Positions 1 to 9,058 are shown, counted from the first letter of the stretch. The stretch: 64,000 nt of DNA from an uncultured Tenacibaculum sp. (GCA_947498055.1 CANMJA010000008.1:84263-148262); one strand, 5' to 3'. Numbers and translations: made by a program. Notes: generated by a model not told the origin, from the letters alone.

Positions 1-1805
1 ACCGTTAAAGAAACACTTGTTTGTCCTTCTGTACTTGAGCTTAAAGGATTTATTATAACATTTCCTGAGTTTTCTTTTACACGCCAACCTGGTTTTGCAT
101 TAATGGTTATTACTCTAGTACTATCAACATTAAAAGGTCCGAAATTTACTACTTGAAGAGGATTAACAGATGTTGTTATAGATGAAGTTGATTTTATTTC
201 ATATTCAAACTCTCTAGAATAACTACTAAGAGTCTCTTCATTATCTTTTACTTTTAATCTAAAAAAATGGGTTCCGTAACGTTTATTAATTTCTGTAGGT
301 ATTGTGTAAGAAACTGTACGTAAGTTTTCACCTTTAGCTAATTCTGTCCACTCTTCCTGTATCGTATTATTTGAAAAACATTTTTCCCATATATATTCCA
401 CTACAGAACCATCAAAATCATCAGAAGAGCTTCCATCTAATTTTACTACAACTTTATCTCCTTGAGCAGTAATTCTTGTCTTCTTAGAAACAGAATCATT
501 CTCGTCATCAAATTTTATTTTGGCAATTGGAGCTTTATTAAAATTTCCTACATAAATAATAAATGCTAAAACATAGTATTTAGGTCTGTTATCAATAGCA
601 GAAGGACTATCACTACCCCATTTAGTTGTTTCATAATCATGCCTAGTAACACTATCATGAGAAGCTTCCCATGAACCTGCTCTTCTAGTTGATTCACTAT
701 CCTCTGCCGAACCAAGTTGCAATAATTTATGAGTATGAGCTGGTATATTAGATTCACTTAAAGTGTAACTATCTTTCCCTTTTTTCACCCCCATACTATA
801 ATCACTATCATTAGCACTGTAACCTGCTACAAATCTTCCTCTTAAATCTGGTATTTTAATCGCATTTATAGCTGTTCTACCATCACATAGTACCCAACCT
901 GTTGGCACTTTATTTGTATCTCCACTCCACATCATTACCATGCCTGGTGAAAAATCTGCACTACCAATACTACTAGTATTTTTACCAACATTTCCATCAC
1001 TATCAATCACTAAAGGCGTTTGGCTATTTACCTCTTTAGCATTCGGCATATATACATCTCCATTTATATAGGTTTTCTCCCAATCTTGCTCGTGATTTAC
1101 AGATAATACTTTCCCTCCATCTACCAAAGCTCTCCCTAATGGAGTGTCTGGATATTCTTTTCCTCTTCTGTCTGAATATCCAAGAAGTAAATCTGCAGCT
1201 CTTATTATAGCTGTGAATGTTTCATTGGTATCTAATTTACTTATTTGATTACTACCCAAATTCAAATCTCCTGTCATTGGTTTTGAACCATTTATTGGTA
1301 AATAATCTTCTTTTATAGTATTAATTTGACTACTATTATTAGAAATAATTCTCTCTAATGCCAATATAGAAGTAATAGGTACAAAACTACTTATATCTAT
1401 GGTTCCAGCACCTGAAATTTCTGCTATAAATTCTTCATATACTTTTTGCGGATTTCCTTCTGCATATTCTAAATCACCATCATTTAGCCTTATATCTTTA
1501 ATAGCTATTTTAGTACCGTTTCCTTTATATACTAATCTTACTAATTGAAGTTTTGTTTCTTTAATATGATCTTTTTCTTCATTTCCGCTTCCTTTACCTC
1601 TAGTTTGAATTTCGATAGGTAATATTAACCAACCATCTTCTTTGTTATTAGTAGGAACCTTAACCTTATATTTTTGAGTAACATCTAATCCCCATAAAGT
1701 AAACAAAGCCTCCAGCATATCTTCTTCATATGCTGTTTGAATTTGTAGTAATGTTTCTTGTTCTAATGGGAAACCTCCCTCGTAACCAAATACAACTCTT
1801 TTCAT
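1..1805 (-). CDS. Tail-collar fibre protein, 3' end outside window
   Basis: Start ATG lies at 1803-1805 and the frame stays open to the window edge, so about 601 residues are visible and the C-terminus is missing. The N-terminus reads MKRVVFGYEGGFPLEQET. Around residues 287-325 there is a phage tail-collar signature with PTGWVLCDGRT followed by IPDLRGRFVAGY, and IPAHTH near residue 352, all typical of collar/fibre proteins. Residues about 425-475 look like a PKD or Ig-like domain (DGSSSDDFDGSVVEYIWE). It is the last visible gene of the tail-like locus, where receptor-binding fibres usually sit, so it probably decides target specificity. Chaperone or further fibre genes may follow to the left. 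Confidence 0.82.
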   Translation of the reverse strand, partial: MKRVVFGYEGGFPLEQETLLQIQTAYEEDMLEALFTLWGLDVTQKYKVKVPTNNKEDGWLILPIEIQTRGKGSGNEEKDHIKETKLQLVRLVYKGNGTKIAIKDIRLNDGDLEYAEGNPQKVYEEFIAEISGAGTIDISSFVPITSILALERIISNNSSQINTIKEDYLPINGSKPMTGDLNLGSNQISKLDTNETFTAIIRAADLLLGYSDRRGKEYPDTPLGRALVDGGKVLSVNHEQDWEKTYINGDVYMPNAKEVNSQTPLVIDSDGNVGKNTSSIGSADFSPGMVMMWSGDTNKVPTGWVLCDGRTAINAIKIPDLRGRFVAGYSANDSDYSMGVKKGKDSYTLSESNIPAHTHKLLQLGSAEDSESTRRAGSWEASHDSVTRHDYETTKWGSDSPSAIDNRPKYYVLAFIIYVGNFNKAPIAKIKFDDENDSVSKKTRITAQGDKVVVKLDGSSSDDFDGSVVEYIWEKCFSNNTIQEEWTELAKGENLRTVSYTIPTEINKRYGTHFFRLKVKDNEETLSSYSREFEYEIKSTSSITTSVNPLQVVNFGPFNVDSTRVITINAKPGWRVKENSGNVIINPLSSSTEGQTSVSLT

Positions 1806-1832
1806 GTTTATTTTTATTTTTTTATTGACAAC

Positions 1833-2639
1833 TTACTCGTTATCTATGTACATATATCTTTTTAAAAACTTATTTTCTTGTTGACTTTTCCGTAGACTAT
1901 TTAACTCTCTTTTTTCTGAAAAATCATATTTACGTGTTTCATAACTTTTACCTGCTAATTTGTAATATCCAAGTACTTTATGAAATTTAGAAGTTACTAT
2001 TTCAACTGCATCTGGGTGCGTACTATGCGATTTCTCTTTGTCTGCTATTACTAATAAATCGTTTAATTCTTGTGCTTGTTCTGCTACTTCTTTTTTACCT
2101 ATAATACCTTTATCTAACTTACCCTGTAAACAAGCTAATACTGTTTGACATTTTTGAGTAGAAATTAATAAATAACTTGGTATTAAAATTCTGAAACTAA
2201 AAAATTCCGTACTATTAAAATCTGATGCTCCTGAGAGGTATAAAAAATTTCTTGATTTTAATTGATATTCTAATGATTCTCCATTATTGGTTACATCGAT
2301 AGATTCTCCTCTTTTTTCTATTATTTCTTTATGTGTGTACAAATACTGTAATCTTGGTCTATGTGCATCTTCAATAACAATATATCCCAATTCCATTTTA
2401 TCAGTAATAGAGGCACTATATTTATAAGCTACTCCAGGATTAAATAGTTCATTTAATACTTTTTCTAAGTACATTACTTGTCCATTATGCTGCATTTTAT
2501 ACAAAGTATCATCGTATAAACTTTCTAATGGTTTCGTTAATGCTTTTAGCCAAACTGCTTGCTTTTTCTTTCTCAATAAAGGGGGTAACAGCATTAAGAG
2601 TGTTTTACCCCAATGTATTTGTGTGTATTTTCTTAACAT
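1833..2639 (-). CDS. gpI-like baseplate/tail protein
   Basis: A 268-aa protein beginning MLRKYTQIHWGKTLLMLLPP. It lies 6 bp downstream of the baseplate-J-like gene and 27 bp before the fibre gene, the slot held by gpI-type baseplate proteins in Mu/P2-like tails. No signal peptide is evident: the hydrophobic start is followed by a lysine-rich stretch and looks like a packing helix. The middle is mixed alpha/beta and the C-terminus is charged. The assignment rests mainly on position; the sequence itself shows no decisive motif. It probably links the wedge to the fibre. Confidence 0.5.
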   Translation of the reverse strand: MLRKYTQIHWGKTLLMLLPPLLRKKKQAVWLKALTKPLESLYDDTLYKMQHNGQVMYLEKVLNELFNPGVAYKYSASITDKMELGYIVIEDAHRPRLQYLYTHKEIIEKRGESIDVTNNGESLEYQLKSRNFLYLSGASDFNSTEFFSFRILIPSYLLISTQKCQTVLACLQGKLDKGIIGKKEVAEQAQELNDLLVIADKEKSHSTHPDAVEIVTSKFHKVLGYYKLAGKSYETRKYDFSEKRELNSLRKSQQENKFLKRYMYIDNE

Positions 2640-2645
2640 CTCTTA

Positions 2646-3614
2646 TTATATATTAAAATTAGGGTTCGTTTGAAGGTTATAAGCTTTATAAGTAATTTTT
2701 AAGTCACTTTTTTCTAAATCGAAATAACCAGAGCTAGGTACAAAAAATGGAGATTCACTTTTACTGTCTATGTCATTATAAACTACCTCTCTTCTTCCTG
2801 TTTCATCTGAGTCTATAATTACACTTCTTAAAATTGGTAATTCTATTCCAGGTATTTGTTGAATTTTATCTATTAAATATGTAGGTACAAAAGCACCATT
2901 AAATTCTAATGTAGAAAGATATTCCTCTATCGTATCTTTTACGGGTTCTACGGATAAATTACTTAGTGATTTCCCTGAATTTGAAATTCCTTTTGAAGAG
3001 TCACTTCCTGGATAAATTAATAAAGGATCTACAAATACTTCTAACTCTATAGCTATAGCATTTCCTTTATTGGAAACGATACGTAATTGTGTACCTGCAT
3101 CTTTAATTTGATTCATATAAGCTTTAAAAGCTCTAAGTTCAATACCTTCTAAAGGTATTCTATTACCTCCTTCTCCTTCTTTGGCAACTTTTAGTGTTAA
3201 AACACCTACTTGATTGTAGTAATATTCGCTAATTATATTAGATAAACTTTCGGTATTAGATGTTTCTATATCTTCAAATAATCTTTCAGAAATCGCACAA
3301 TATTTTACAACACTTAGTTCTTCTATTTTTTCTTTAGATAGTTTTGGATACTGAAAATAACCGTCTCTCCATTCTAAATCTACTCCGTATAAAAAATTTA
3401 ATGCTTGTTCTTTATACCAAAACAATGTGTGTGGGCGAGATAGCAATGCGTTTTTGTCTACTATTTTTTCATGCAACCAAATAGCAGTAGCTACAATATA
3501 TACCCATAAACGCCATATTGCTGTTTTTGAAGTACTTGTTAAGACAGATAACTCACTATGTTTTTCTTTCTCTAATAGTATTTCTTGTTGTATTTCTGCA
3601 ATTGTTCGAGCCAT
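2646..3614 (-). CDS. Baseplate J-like wedge protein
   Basis: A 322-aa protein close in length to phage gpJ-type wedge proteins. The N-terminal helical segment (MARTIAEIQQEILLEKEKHS, then an aromatic helix around IWRLWVYIVATAIWLHEKIV) matches the pattern of baseplate J proteins in flavobacterial tail loci. It is followed by the conserved-looking stretch FWYKEQALNFLYGVDLEWRDG. The hydrophobic N-terminal helix could be misread as a membrane segment but is typical of gpJ cores. Order (gp25-like, LysM-like, this gene, gpI-like) supports the call. Expected partner of the gp25-like protein in the sheath-triggering baseplate ring. Confidence 0.62.
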   Translation of the reverse strand: MARTIAEIQQEILLEKEKHSELSVLTSTSKTAIWRLWVYIVATAIWLHEKIVDKNALLSRPHTLFWYKEQALNFLYGVDLEWRDGYFQYPKLSKEKIEELSVVKYCAISERLFEDIETSNTESLSNIISEYYYNQVGVLTLKVAKEGEGGNRIPLEGIELRAFKAYMNQIKDAGTQLRIVSNKGNAIAIELEVFVDPLLIYPGSDSSKGISNSGKSLSNLSVEPVKDTIEEYLSTLEFNGAFVPTYLIDKIQQIPGIELPILRSVIIDSDETGRREVVYNDIDSKSESPFFVPSSGYFDLEKSDLKITYKAYNLQTNPNFNI

Positions 3615-3701
3615 TTTGTTTTTCTTTTTAATGTTGAAAATGAATCATTAAGTAATTTTCATTATCAATAAAACATTTTCTATTTTTCAAATTTTATTTT
3701 C

Positions 3702-4124
3702 TTAACGCACTATATTATCTTCTGAAATAATCATAGAACCAATTCCTTCCCCTCTTTTACTGTAAATATGTTCTTCAATACATGTTAAAGGTGGTTCTTC
3801 TTGTGGATCGTATACAATGAAATCATCTTCTATTTCCATACACCCAATTCCTTCGCACTCTTTTGGTTCTACTAATAATTCTATTTCTTTATCAGTTAAT
3901 GCCGTTGCTGGTTTCTTTTCTCTAGCTATATAATATTCTATTACATTTCTTTTTACTGTTAAACCATTTACCTTTAAATCATCATAAACAGACACTTCAT
4001 TTTCTAAAGCGATATCTGTTATTAAATTCACTTCTAATAATTCAAACAAACCTTCGATACTTCCATATTCTTGTATGGCGGCATCAAATAAATTCTGATT
4101 TTCTTCTAGTTTAATAGTCACCAT
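3702..4124 (-). CDS. Small LysM-like tail protein
   Basis: A 140-aa acidic protein. Residues 5-40 (LEENQNLFDAAIQEYG, then GLFELLEVN) have the spacing of a LysM-type domain, as in small tail proteins that join tube, hub and wedge. The C-terminal 60 residues are rich in E and D and contain two related segments, EGIGCMEIEDDFIV and EGIGSMIISEDNIV, a short internal repeat. The start overlaps the end of the gp25-like gene by 14 bp, which suggests translational coupling. The LysM reading is from pattern only. Confidence 0.5.
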   Translation of the reverse strand: MVTIKLEENQNLFDAAIQEYGSIEGLFELLEVNLITDIALENEVSVYDDLKVNGLTVKRNVIEYYIAREKKPATALTDKEIELLVEPKECEGIGCMEIEDDFIVYDPQEEPPLTCIEEHIYSKRGEGIGSMIISEDNIVR

Positions 4125-4404
4125 CTATATGTATATTTTCTAGGTTATTTACATCTACATCTTTTATGATAAAATTATCGTACTCTAGTTGATTACTTAT
4201 TTCGTTTTCTAATCGAAGTCTTGAAATTATTTCTGGGCTTTTTAAGTAATCGGTAATTCCAACTCCTAATATTGGGTGTTCTTTAAAACTCCCTTTATGA
4301 GATAATAGAAGAAGTTCTATATTTTGTTGGTCTGTATTTTCTATTAAAAAATCTCCATTTTTAAATGCTAAATCTTTGCTTTCGTCTAGTTTAAAATCTT
4401 CCAT
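4111..4404 (-). CDS. gp25/GPW-like baseplate wedge protein
   Basis: A 97-aa protein with the usual layout of the gp25 (lysozyme-like) wedge family: start MEDFKLDESKDLAFKNGDF, a central segment SHKGSFKEHPILGVGITDYL with the typical turn before a helix, and a short C-terminal strand. Family members nucleate sheath assembly on the baseplate. It sits between the small 83-aa gene and the LysM-like gene, next to spike and hub, as in R-type pyocins and P2/Mu-like phages. Length agrees with the family. Confidence 0.72.
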   Translation of the reverse strand: MEDFKLDESKDLAFKNGDFLIENTDQQNIELLLLSHKGSFKEHPILGVGITDYLKSPEIISRLRLENEISNQLEYDNFIIKDVDVNNLENIHIDGDY

Positions 4405-4410
4405 ACCTTT

Positions 4411-4662
4411 TTATGTTATTTTTCCTGTTCCTGTGCCTGCCTGAGTAGTTGCACTTCCTGTCGTTTTCACTTCTGTAGTTACCTCTCCTGACTTCACAAA
4501 TACTTCTATTGCACTTGCCAATCCTGATGCTAAAGATTCTAATGAATCTTGAATTACTTTCTTCTGCTCTTTTTCCGTTAGTTTTGCATTACTAGCTATA
4601 CTTTGATTGTTTTTTAAAAGTTCTTCTATTGTATCTTTTAATCCTTTTGTATTTAACGCCAT
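4411..4662 (-). CDS. Small tail-locus protein, unknown
   Basis: An 83-aa protein between spike and wedge genes, with only 5-6 bp on each side, so it is certainly part of the operon. Residues 5-50 are helical and charged (KDTIEELLKNNQSIASNAKL), followed by ALASAIEVFVKSGEV-like hydrophobic packing and a low-complexity Thr/Gly tail. No cysteines and no signal peptide. The slot between spike and gp25 is where a spike-tip or small baseplate protein would be encoded, but no PAAR motif is visible. Function unknown. Confidence 0.5.
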   Translation of the reverse strand: MALNTKGLKDTIEELLKNNQSIASNAKLTEKEQKKVIQDSLESLASGLASAIEVFVKSGEVTTEVKTTGSATTQAGTGTGKIT

Positions 4663-4667
4663 AGTGC

Positions 4668-5585
4668 TTATTCTTTTCCTTTTAAAATTTTATTCAAATT
4701 CTGACTGATACTTGTTAAAGCTCCTATATTGGGACTTACTCCTTGTACCACAACTATTTTTTTAACTTCATCAATGAAAGCTTCTAATTCATTCTTAAGA
4801 TTCAATCCTCCAGCCTCCACTTTAAACTTGTTAGTCATTTCTAATTCTATATTTTTTTCAGAATTTTTAAATTGCACTATATCTTTCGTAATTAATGCCT
4901 GGTAACCATTCATTTCGCCCTCTGAAGTAACTTCGAAATTCACAGATAACTTTGTTGGATCTAGTGTTGCTTTGTGTAAAACTGTATCTTCTTCTGGATG
5001 TATAAACTGTGTTTCTACTTTATTATGAGCAATGGTGGTTTGATGCGTTATTTTATTTTCCTCTTCATCTTCATTCCAAAATTTCACATCTAAAAACTTT
5101 TCCTCTCCATTAAAAGTTATACTTGTTTTATTTTCTAACGTAATTTCGCTTTTACCTTTTTCATCTGTTTTTGTTACTTCCTTCTTAAATAATAAGCTCG
5201 TTGTATTTACATCTGATTGTATTTCAAAAAACTGAGGAGAATTGTTTTCTTCATTTTCATTGCTCTTAATACGTAAAAATATTTTATCTATTTCTGAATA
5301 TTGAGAAATAAAGGCACGAGTTTCTGTAGTTTCAATAATAGATATAAAAACCCAACTACCTAACTTAGGTACACAAATAACTCCTTGTTGTTTATCTTGT
5401 ATAGATGCTTTTAAACGAACATTTTCTATCTCAGCTCCATCCGATCGAATTACGTTTACCGTATACGCTTCTTCTGGATTGTGTTGTGATTTTTCTTCTA
5501 CGTTAATAGCAGTTACTTTAGCGGCGTATGTTTGTATATTTCCGTTTAGAGCTACTTCTTGTATTAAACTATTTGCATCTTCCAT
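4668..5585 (-). CDS. OB-fold spike protein (gpV/gp5-like)
   Basis: A 305-aa protein. Residues about 40-105 form an OB-fold-like unit (KQQGVICVPKLGSWVFISII, then AFISQYSEIDKI), the hallmark of the gp5/gpV N-terminal domain that seats the spike on the hub. Long beta-rich stretches follow (residues 120-260), suitable for a trimeric spike, and a short helical C-terminus. It lies 4 bp after the hub gene. No lysozyme domain is seen in it, so the cell-wall-cutting activity of the particle would have to come from elsewhere, possibly the large cargo protein. Confidence 0.66.
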   Translation of the reverse strand: MEDANSLIQEVALNGNIQTYAAKVTAINVEEKSQHNPEEAYTVNVIRSDGAEIENVRLKASIQDKQQGVICVPKLGSWVFISIIETTETRAFISQYSEIDKIFLRIKSNENEENNSPQFFEIQSDVNTTSLLFKKEVTKTDEKGKSEITLENKTSITFNGEEKFLDVKFWNEDEEENKITHQTTIAHNKVETQFIHPEEDTVLHKATLDPTKLSVNFEVTSEGEMNGYQALITKDIVQFKNSEKNIELEMTNKFKVEAGGLNLKNELEAFIDEVKKIVVVQGVSPNIGALTSISQNLNKILKGKE

Positions 5586-5589
5586 CTTC

Positions 5590-6951
5590 TTATGCCTCTT
5601 TTTTATTTAGTTGTCTGCCCAAAGTTATTCTTTGCCTATACCCATCTATACCATAAGTTCGCTCTACTTCTTCCACCAAAAACACCCCTTGTTTTTCTTT
5701 ATCTTCTGCCTGCTCTAAACTAATAGAATCTAAAGGTCTCATGAATGGTTCTCCAAATGTTAAAACATTGCCTGTTAATCCCGTTTGCTTAAATTCTCCT
5801 AGTTTTAAACCTGCAATTACTTTCATTCTTCCTTTAATTTCTTTTTCTCTCTCTTGGTATGCATTGCTATCATCGAAATTTAATTCTTCTTCATTATTAT
5901 GATATACATACTTTTTTACAAGTCGCCCGTCTGCGTCTCCTATTTCTGCTGGAATTGCTACATTAGAATTTTTGTAAAATATTTCTGCTCTTACTCTTAC
6001 TTTATTTACCTCTTCCTTTTTTATTTTTAAATTATCTCTAATAATATTGTAATGAAAACGTAAACGTCCTTCTCCTATATAAGTTTCACTCTCTTGAAAT
6101 AGGTTTAAAACATTACCTACTCCTGTAATAGAAATTGCTCTTTTCAATATTTTTTTAGATAAAGGAACTTTCTCTTCTGTATTCTTATATTTTTCTAAAA
6201 ATGTATTGATTTCTCCTTCTTGGTATTGGTACGGATTATTCGTGATGTATAAATTACTTTTGTATACCTTATTATTTCCACCTCTATTACCTTCTTTACT
6301 TTCTTCTAACCTGAAATAAGAATAGACTCCAAATTTTTCTCTTAGAACTTTTAAAAATTCAACGATATTACATTGCCTATCAATAATTACCTCTCCTAGT
6401 TGTTCTGTATTAATAGTAGGAGGATCGACAAAAGGAATTTCTAATTTCTCTAATCGTTTTTTTAATGCTTCGATTGGGTTCTTTACTTTTTCAGATTTAT
6501 TACTTGTTATTACATTTTTTTTATCTTCTTCTTTTGAAGTAGATTTTTTGATATCAACCATTTTGTACTTTTTTAAATAGTACATCATATCGTCGCAAAA
6601 AATTTGTACTGGTGCATCTCCTTTTACTTCTCTGATATATCCTCTAAAAGCAGGTTTTTCTTCGCCATTATATCCCAAAAAAACTTCGATATAATTATCT
6701 ATTTTAAAAAACTCATGAATACTACGTTGTTCAAAATCTATAAGAGATCTTTTAGCCAGTTCTATTCCCAATGCATCGTTAATTGCATTCGTAACTACCG
6801 ATTTTGGCATGGTAATAATTGCTGTATCTGTAAATTTTTTGTAAGATGATTTTATAGCTATATCTCTTACATGTGTAAATTGATATACTCTTCCGGAAGG
6901 TTTTAACGCTTCTGTTTCATATACTTTTATTGTGCAATTTAAATTAAGCAT
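5590..6951 (-). CDS. Tail hub protein (gp27/gpD-like)
   Basis: A 453-aa protein. The start LNCTIKVYETEALKPSGRVY and the following strand-rich region (FTHVRDIAIKSSYKKFTDTA) resemble the first barrel of gp27-type hubs. Residues 95-120 contain the common hub phrase IQIFCDDMMYYLKKYK-like (here VQIFCDDMMYYLKKYK). The C-terminus EVERTYGIDGYRQRITLG is typical of hub domain 4. The start overlaps the end of the DUF6046-like gene by 8 bp. Known role in the family: hexamer-trimer adapter between tube and spike. Strong positional support. Confidence 0.68.
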   Translation of the reverse strand: MLNLNCTIKVYETEALKPSGRVYQFTHVRDIAIKSSYKKFTDTAIITMPKSVVTNAINDALGIELAKRSLIDFEQRSIHEFFKIDNYIEVFLGYNGEEKPAFRGYIREVKGDAPVQIFCDDMMYYLKKYKMVDIKKSTSKEEDKKNVITSNKSEKVKNPIEALKKRLEKLEIPFVDPPTINTEQLGEVIIDRQCNIVEFLKVLREKFGVYSYFRLEESKEGNRGGNNKVYKSNLYITNNPYQYQEGEINTFLEKYKNTEEKVPLSKKILKRAISITGVGNVLNLFQESETYIGEGRLRFHYNIIRDNLKIKKEEVNKVRVRAEIFYKNSNVAIPAEIGDADGRLVKKYVYHNNEEELNFDDSNAYQEREKEIKGRMKVIAGLKLGEFKQTGLTGNVLTFGEPFMRPLDSISLEQAEDKEKQGVFLVEEVERTYGIDGYRQRITLGRQLNKKEA

Positions 6952-7519
6952 TATCTCTTATAATTAATTCTATCGGTTCATCTGAAGTTGCCTGAAATGA
7001 AAATTTCTGAATATTCTTTACACCGTCTATAGATGGTATATTGTAATTATCTATCACTATTTCATATACTCCCAACCTATTTAGTATGGCATGGGTTACA
7101 CGTAAGGCATAAGGTGCATGTAAAAATTGCTTCAATAAAAACAATTTTCCTTTTGGGTATTCTTTGGTATTTCCTTCATTTGCTATTAATCCTTCTACCG
7201 AAATATTAAAATCTCCATTAGAAATATGTTCCTTTACGGTATGATCTCTTCCTTCTATGGCTGTTTTCACAATACTTTTAGATCTGCTTATTGAAACATT
7301 AACTGCATCTATGCGTAAAAAAGGAAGCACTAAGTTCTTTTTAATTAAGGGTTCAAAAATTAAAGGAGCAAACACGGGTAAATTAAACTCTCCTCCTTTT
7401 TTATCTACTATAAAATCTTTAAACTCTGTAACTCCTAAATCAACAGCTTCTTGAGCCGCAAATTCTATTAAGTTTTCGTATTGACTTAATGCATTTTCAA
7501 GCCTTATATTAAACTCCAT
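6944..7519 (-). CDS. DUF6046-like baseplate/tail protein
   Basis: A 191-aa protein without signal peptide. The central block GKLFLLKQFLHAPYALRVTH and the end IQKFSFQATSDEPIELIIRD are familiar from DUF6046 proteins of Bacteroidota tail loci (recalled, not searched). The position directly before the hub is held in phages by LysM/gp53-type connectors or tail-tube initiators. It overlaps the hub gene by 8 bp. A role joining tube and hub is an inference from position. Confidence 0.58.
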   Translation of the reverse strand: MEFNIRLENALSQYENLIEFAAQEAVDLGVTEFKDFIVDKKGGEFNLPVFAPLIFEPLIKKNLVLPFLRIDAVNVSISRSKSIVKTAIEGRDHTVKEHISNGDFNISVEGLIANEGNTKEYPKGKLFLLKQFLHAPYALRVTHAILNRLGVYEIVIDNYNIPSIDGVKNIQKFSFQATSDEPIELIIRDNA

Positions 7520-7534
7520 ATATTTTCTTTTTCT

Positions 7535-8011
7535 TTATTGATTTATTTTTCCTTGAAATGTTTTTAATAGAACGTTAGACATGGTTATTTCCAATTGTTT
7601 GTTTTTATATTCTTGTAACCATAATGCCTCAGCTACTAGCGTATAAAATTCATCGATAGGAAGCGCGTAAGGATCTACATTAAAAAAATGACGAACCATT
7701 GCTGCCGATTTTTTTATTTCATCTACTCCTATCTCTTTACCTATAGTACTTTCTGTTGCTTGTGGTATTTTTTCTATTAATGATCTCCCTGCAGATAGTA
7801 TAAATTCATCTTCGTATTCTTTTTCTTCTAGTATACATTCTTTAAACAAATAAGCTATTGCTTTGTATAAATCATCGTCTTTTCGTTTTTTAAACTCTTG
7901 TACCGTAGCAACATTTGGTTTTTTTAGGTAAGCAATCTCTCCATCAGAAGTTATTTTAATAACTTCTTTGTGTTCTTTTTTCCATTCTTTTATTTTTATA
8001 GCTTCTGTCAT
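7535..8011 (-). CDS. Tail assembly chaperone-like protein, copy 2
   Basis: A 158-aa protein with IKEWKKEHKEVIKIT, then AYLKKPNVAT and YKAIAYLFKECILE. The same pattern occurs in the protein encoded at 17210-17545 (LKHWKYKHKRVVKLS, AYFHKPSIAI, FKALEVLFKNCFLG), so the two are paralogues. This K-P-hydrophobic arrangement followed by a helix with F-x-x-C is typical of small tail-assembly chaperones encoded between tube and tape measure. This copy carries an extra C-terminal helical region (residues 90-158). It sits 15 bp before the DUF6046-like gene and 2 bp after the 67-aa gene. Confidence 0.58.
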   Translation of the reverse strand: MTEAIKIKEWKKEHKEVIKITSDGEIAYLKKPNVATVQEFKKRKDDDLYKAIAYLFKECILEEKEYEDEFILSAGRSLIEKIPQATESTIGKEIGVDEIKKSAAMVRHFFNVDPYALPIDEFYTLVAEALWLQEYKNKQLEITMSNVLLKTFQGKINQ

Positions 8012-8013
8012 CT

Positions 8014-8217
8014 CTATATTTGAGTATCTCTACGTAAAAATTCTAATTCTTCTCTTAGTGTCATTCTAGGTTTTTCTTCCTTTACTTTTACTACATTTAT
8101 ACTACCAATTATTATTTTAGATTTTTGGTTTTGTGCATTCATTATAGCTTTACCTATTATCGAAAGATCTGGCATTTCTGGATTTTCATTTAAATCGAAA
8201 AAATCATCATTTAACAT
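8014..8217 (-). CDS. Small acidic tail-locus protein, unknown
   Basis: A 67-aa ORF, MLNDDFFDLNENPEMPDLSI and onward, ending TLREELEFLRRDTQI. It is 2 bp upstream of the second chaperone-like gene and is the first gene after the repeat-filled gap at 8218-8704. Tight spacing and good coding bias support a real gene. No recognised domain; a small scaffold or assembly factor is possible but not shown. Confidence 0.45.
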   Translation of the reverse strand: MLNDDFFDLNENPEMPDLSIIGKAIMNAQNQKSKIIIGSINVVKVKEEKPRMTLREELEFLRRDTQI

Positions 8218-8457
8218 ATTTATATTCTTTTATCTTTTGCTTTATTTTTAATGAGTTTAAAGATAGAAAGAGGATTGTATACGATCAATTTTTAGAGAGG
8301 GGTTTTCCTGTCTTTGCAGTAGATTGTTTTTAAAATGGAATAAGTTACCTATTGGAAAGACACATAAGAAGTACCATTAAACAACTGAATATCAATTTGT
8401 TTTTTATTTTGAGATTTTAAAAACATTCTTGCCTTTCTTATTAAACTCAACTCTGAT

Positions 8458-8561
8458 TTCGACTTCACTCAATAACCAGTAATAGATTTTAATTAATTGA
8501 TTATTAGCAACCAATTATTGTTAATTAAAAAAAGATAAATCGCTGGATGAGCGGAGTCGAA
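8458..8561. repeat. 104-bp repeat unit with 14-bp inverted ends, copy 1
   Basis: The unit begins TTCGACTTCACTCA (8458-8471) and ends TGAGCGGAGTCGAA (8548-8561). The ends are inverted copies of each other with two mismatches. The interior is AT-rich and shares ATTGATTATT and AAAGATAAAT blocks with copy 2. The layout resembles a REPIN or very small MITE. Confidence 0.7.
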
Positions 8562-8584
8562 GCTAGGTTTTTAGTGATAGTGAT

Positions 8585-8688
8585 TTCGACTTCGCTCAAT
8601 CACCTATAAAAGATTACCTTTAATTGATTATTGGTCACTGAATATTGTTAATTCAAAAAAGATAAATTGGTGGCTGAGCGGAGTCGAA
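8585..8688. repeat. 104-bp repeat unit with 14-bp inverted ends, copy 2
   Basis: Begins TTCGACTTCGCTCA (8585-8598) and ends TGAGCGGAGTCGAA (8675-8688), inverted with one mismatch. Length equals copy 1 and the period is 127 bp. The right end runs into the stop region of the DUF6150-like gene. Single half-units occur elsewhere at 18119, 32575 and 37247. Confidence 0.72.
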
Positions 8689-8704
8689 GCTAGGTTTGTA
8701 GGTA

Positions 8705-9058
8705 TTATTTTACTAATCCAGGAAAAGAACTTACTGGTTGTATTTTTATATCTGGAAAGTTTTCGGTGATATATACTTTTAAATTAGCTCCGTTTTCTAC
8801 AATTTGCCATTCTCCGCATTCATCTGCAAAGTTTTCTACAAATCTTACTTTTAAATCTGCAAATGCATTTACTATTTGCACTTTTATATCTGCTTGCGAC
8901 TCATGTTCTACTAATTGTATTTTTCCGTATAGTTTTTTACCTTCAAATTCACAAGAATTTAATTTTATGGTGGTTTCTTTTATTGCATCTTTTTTTTGAG
9001 TTGGAGTTGTCATAAAAAATGACATACAGATAAGAGTTATAGTAGTAATTAGTTTCAT
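8705..9058 (-). CDS. Exported DUF6150-like repeat protein
   Basis: A 117-aa protein with a signal peptide (MKLITTITLICMSFFMTTPT). The mature part contains repeated strand motifs of the kind ADIKVQIV, ADLKVRFVENFADE, ANLKVYITENFPD, DIKIQPV, characteristic of the DUF6150 / septoil-knot family as I remember it. It has two cysteines. The family is common in Bacteroidota as small periplasmic proteins of unknown function. Placed directly after the two putative immunity genes, it may be an accessory immunity or cargo-related protein, but it could be unrelated. Confidence 0.6.
   Translation of the reverse strand: MKLITTITLICMSFFMTTPTQKKDAIKETTIKLNSCEFEGKKLYGKIQLVEHESQADIKVQIVNAFADLKVRFVENFADECGEWQIVENGANLKVYITENFPDIKIQPVSSFPGLVK

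Larger units (their letters stand above)
8218..8704. other. Gene-free spacer with two MITE/REPIN-like units
   Basis: No credible ORF. The right half holds two 104-bp repeat units (listed separately). The left part (8218-8457) is AT-rich and shows nothing I can name. The spacer separates the cargo block from the second half of the tail genes, so it may hold a promoter for the baseplate genes. Confidence 0.6.

Noticed and set aside
566..757. 63-codon minus-strand frame inside the fibre gene
   Set aside because: It is an out-of-frame shadow of the long fibre reading frame, which is open from 1805 to the window edge.
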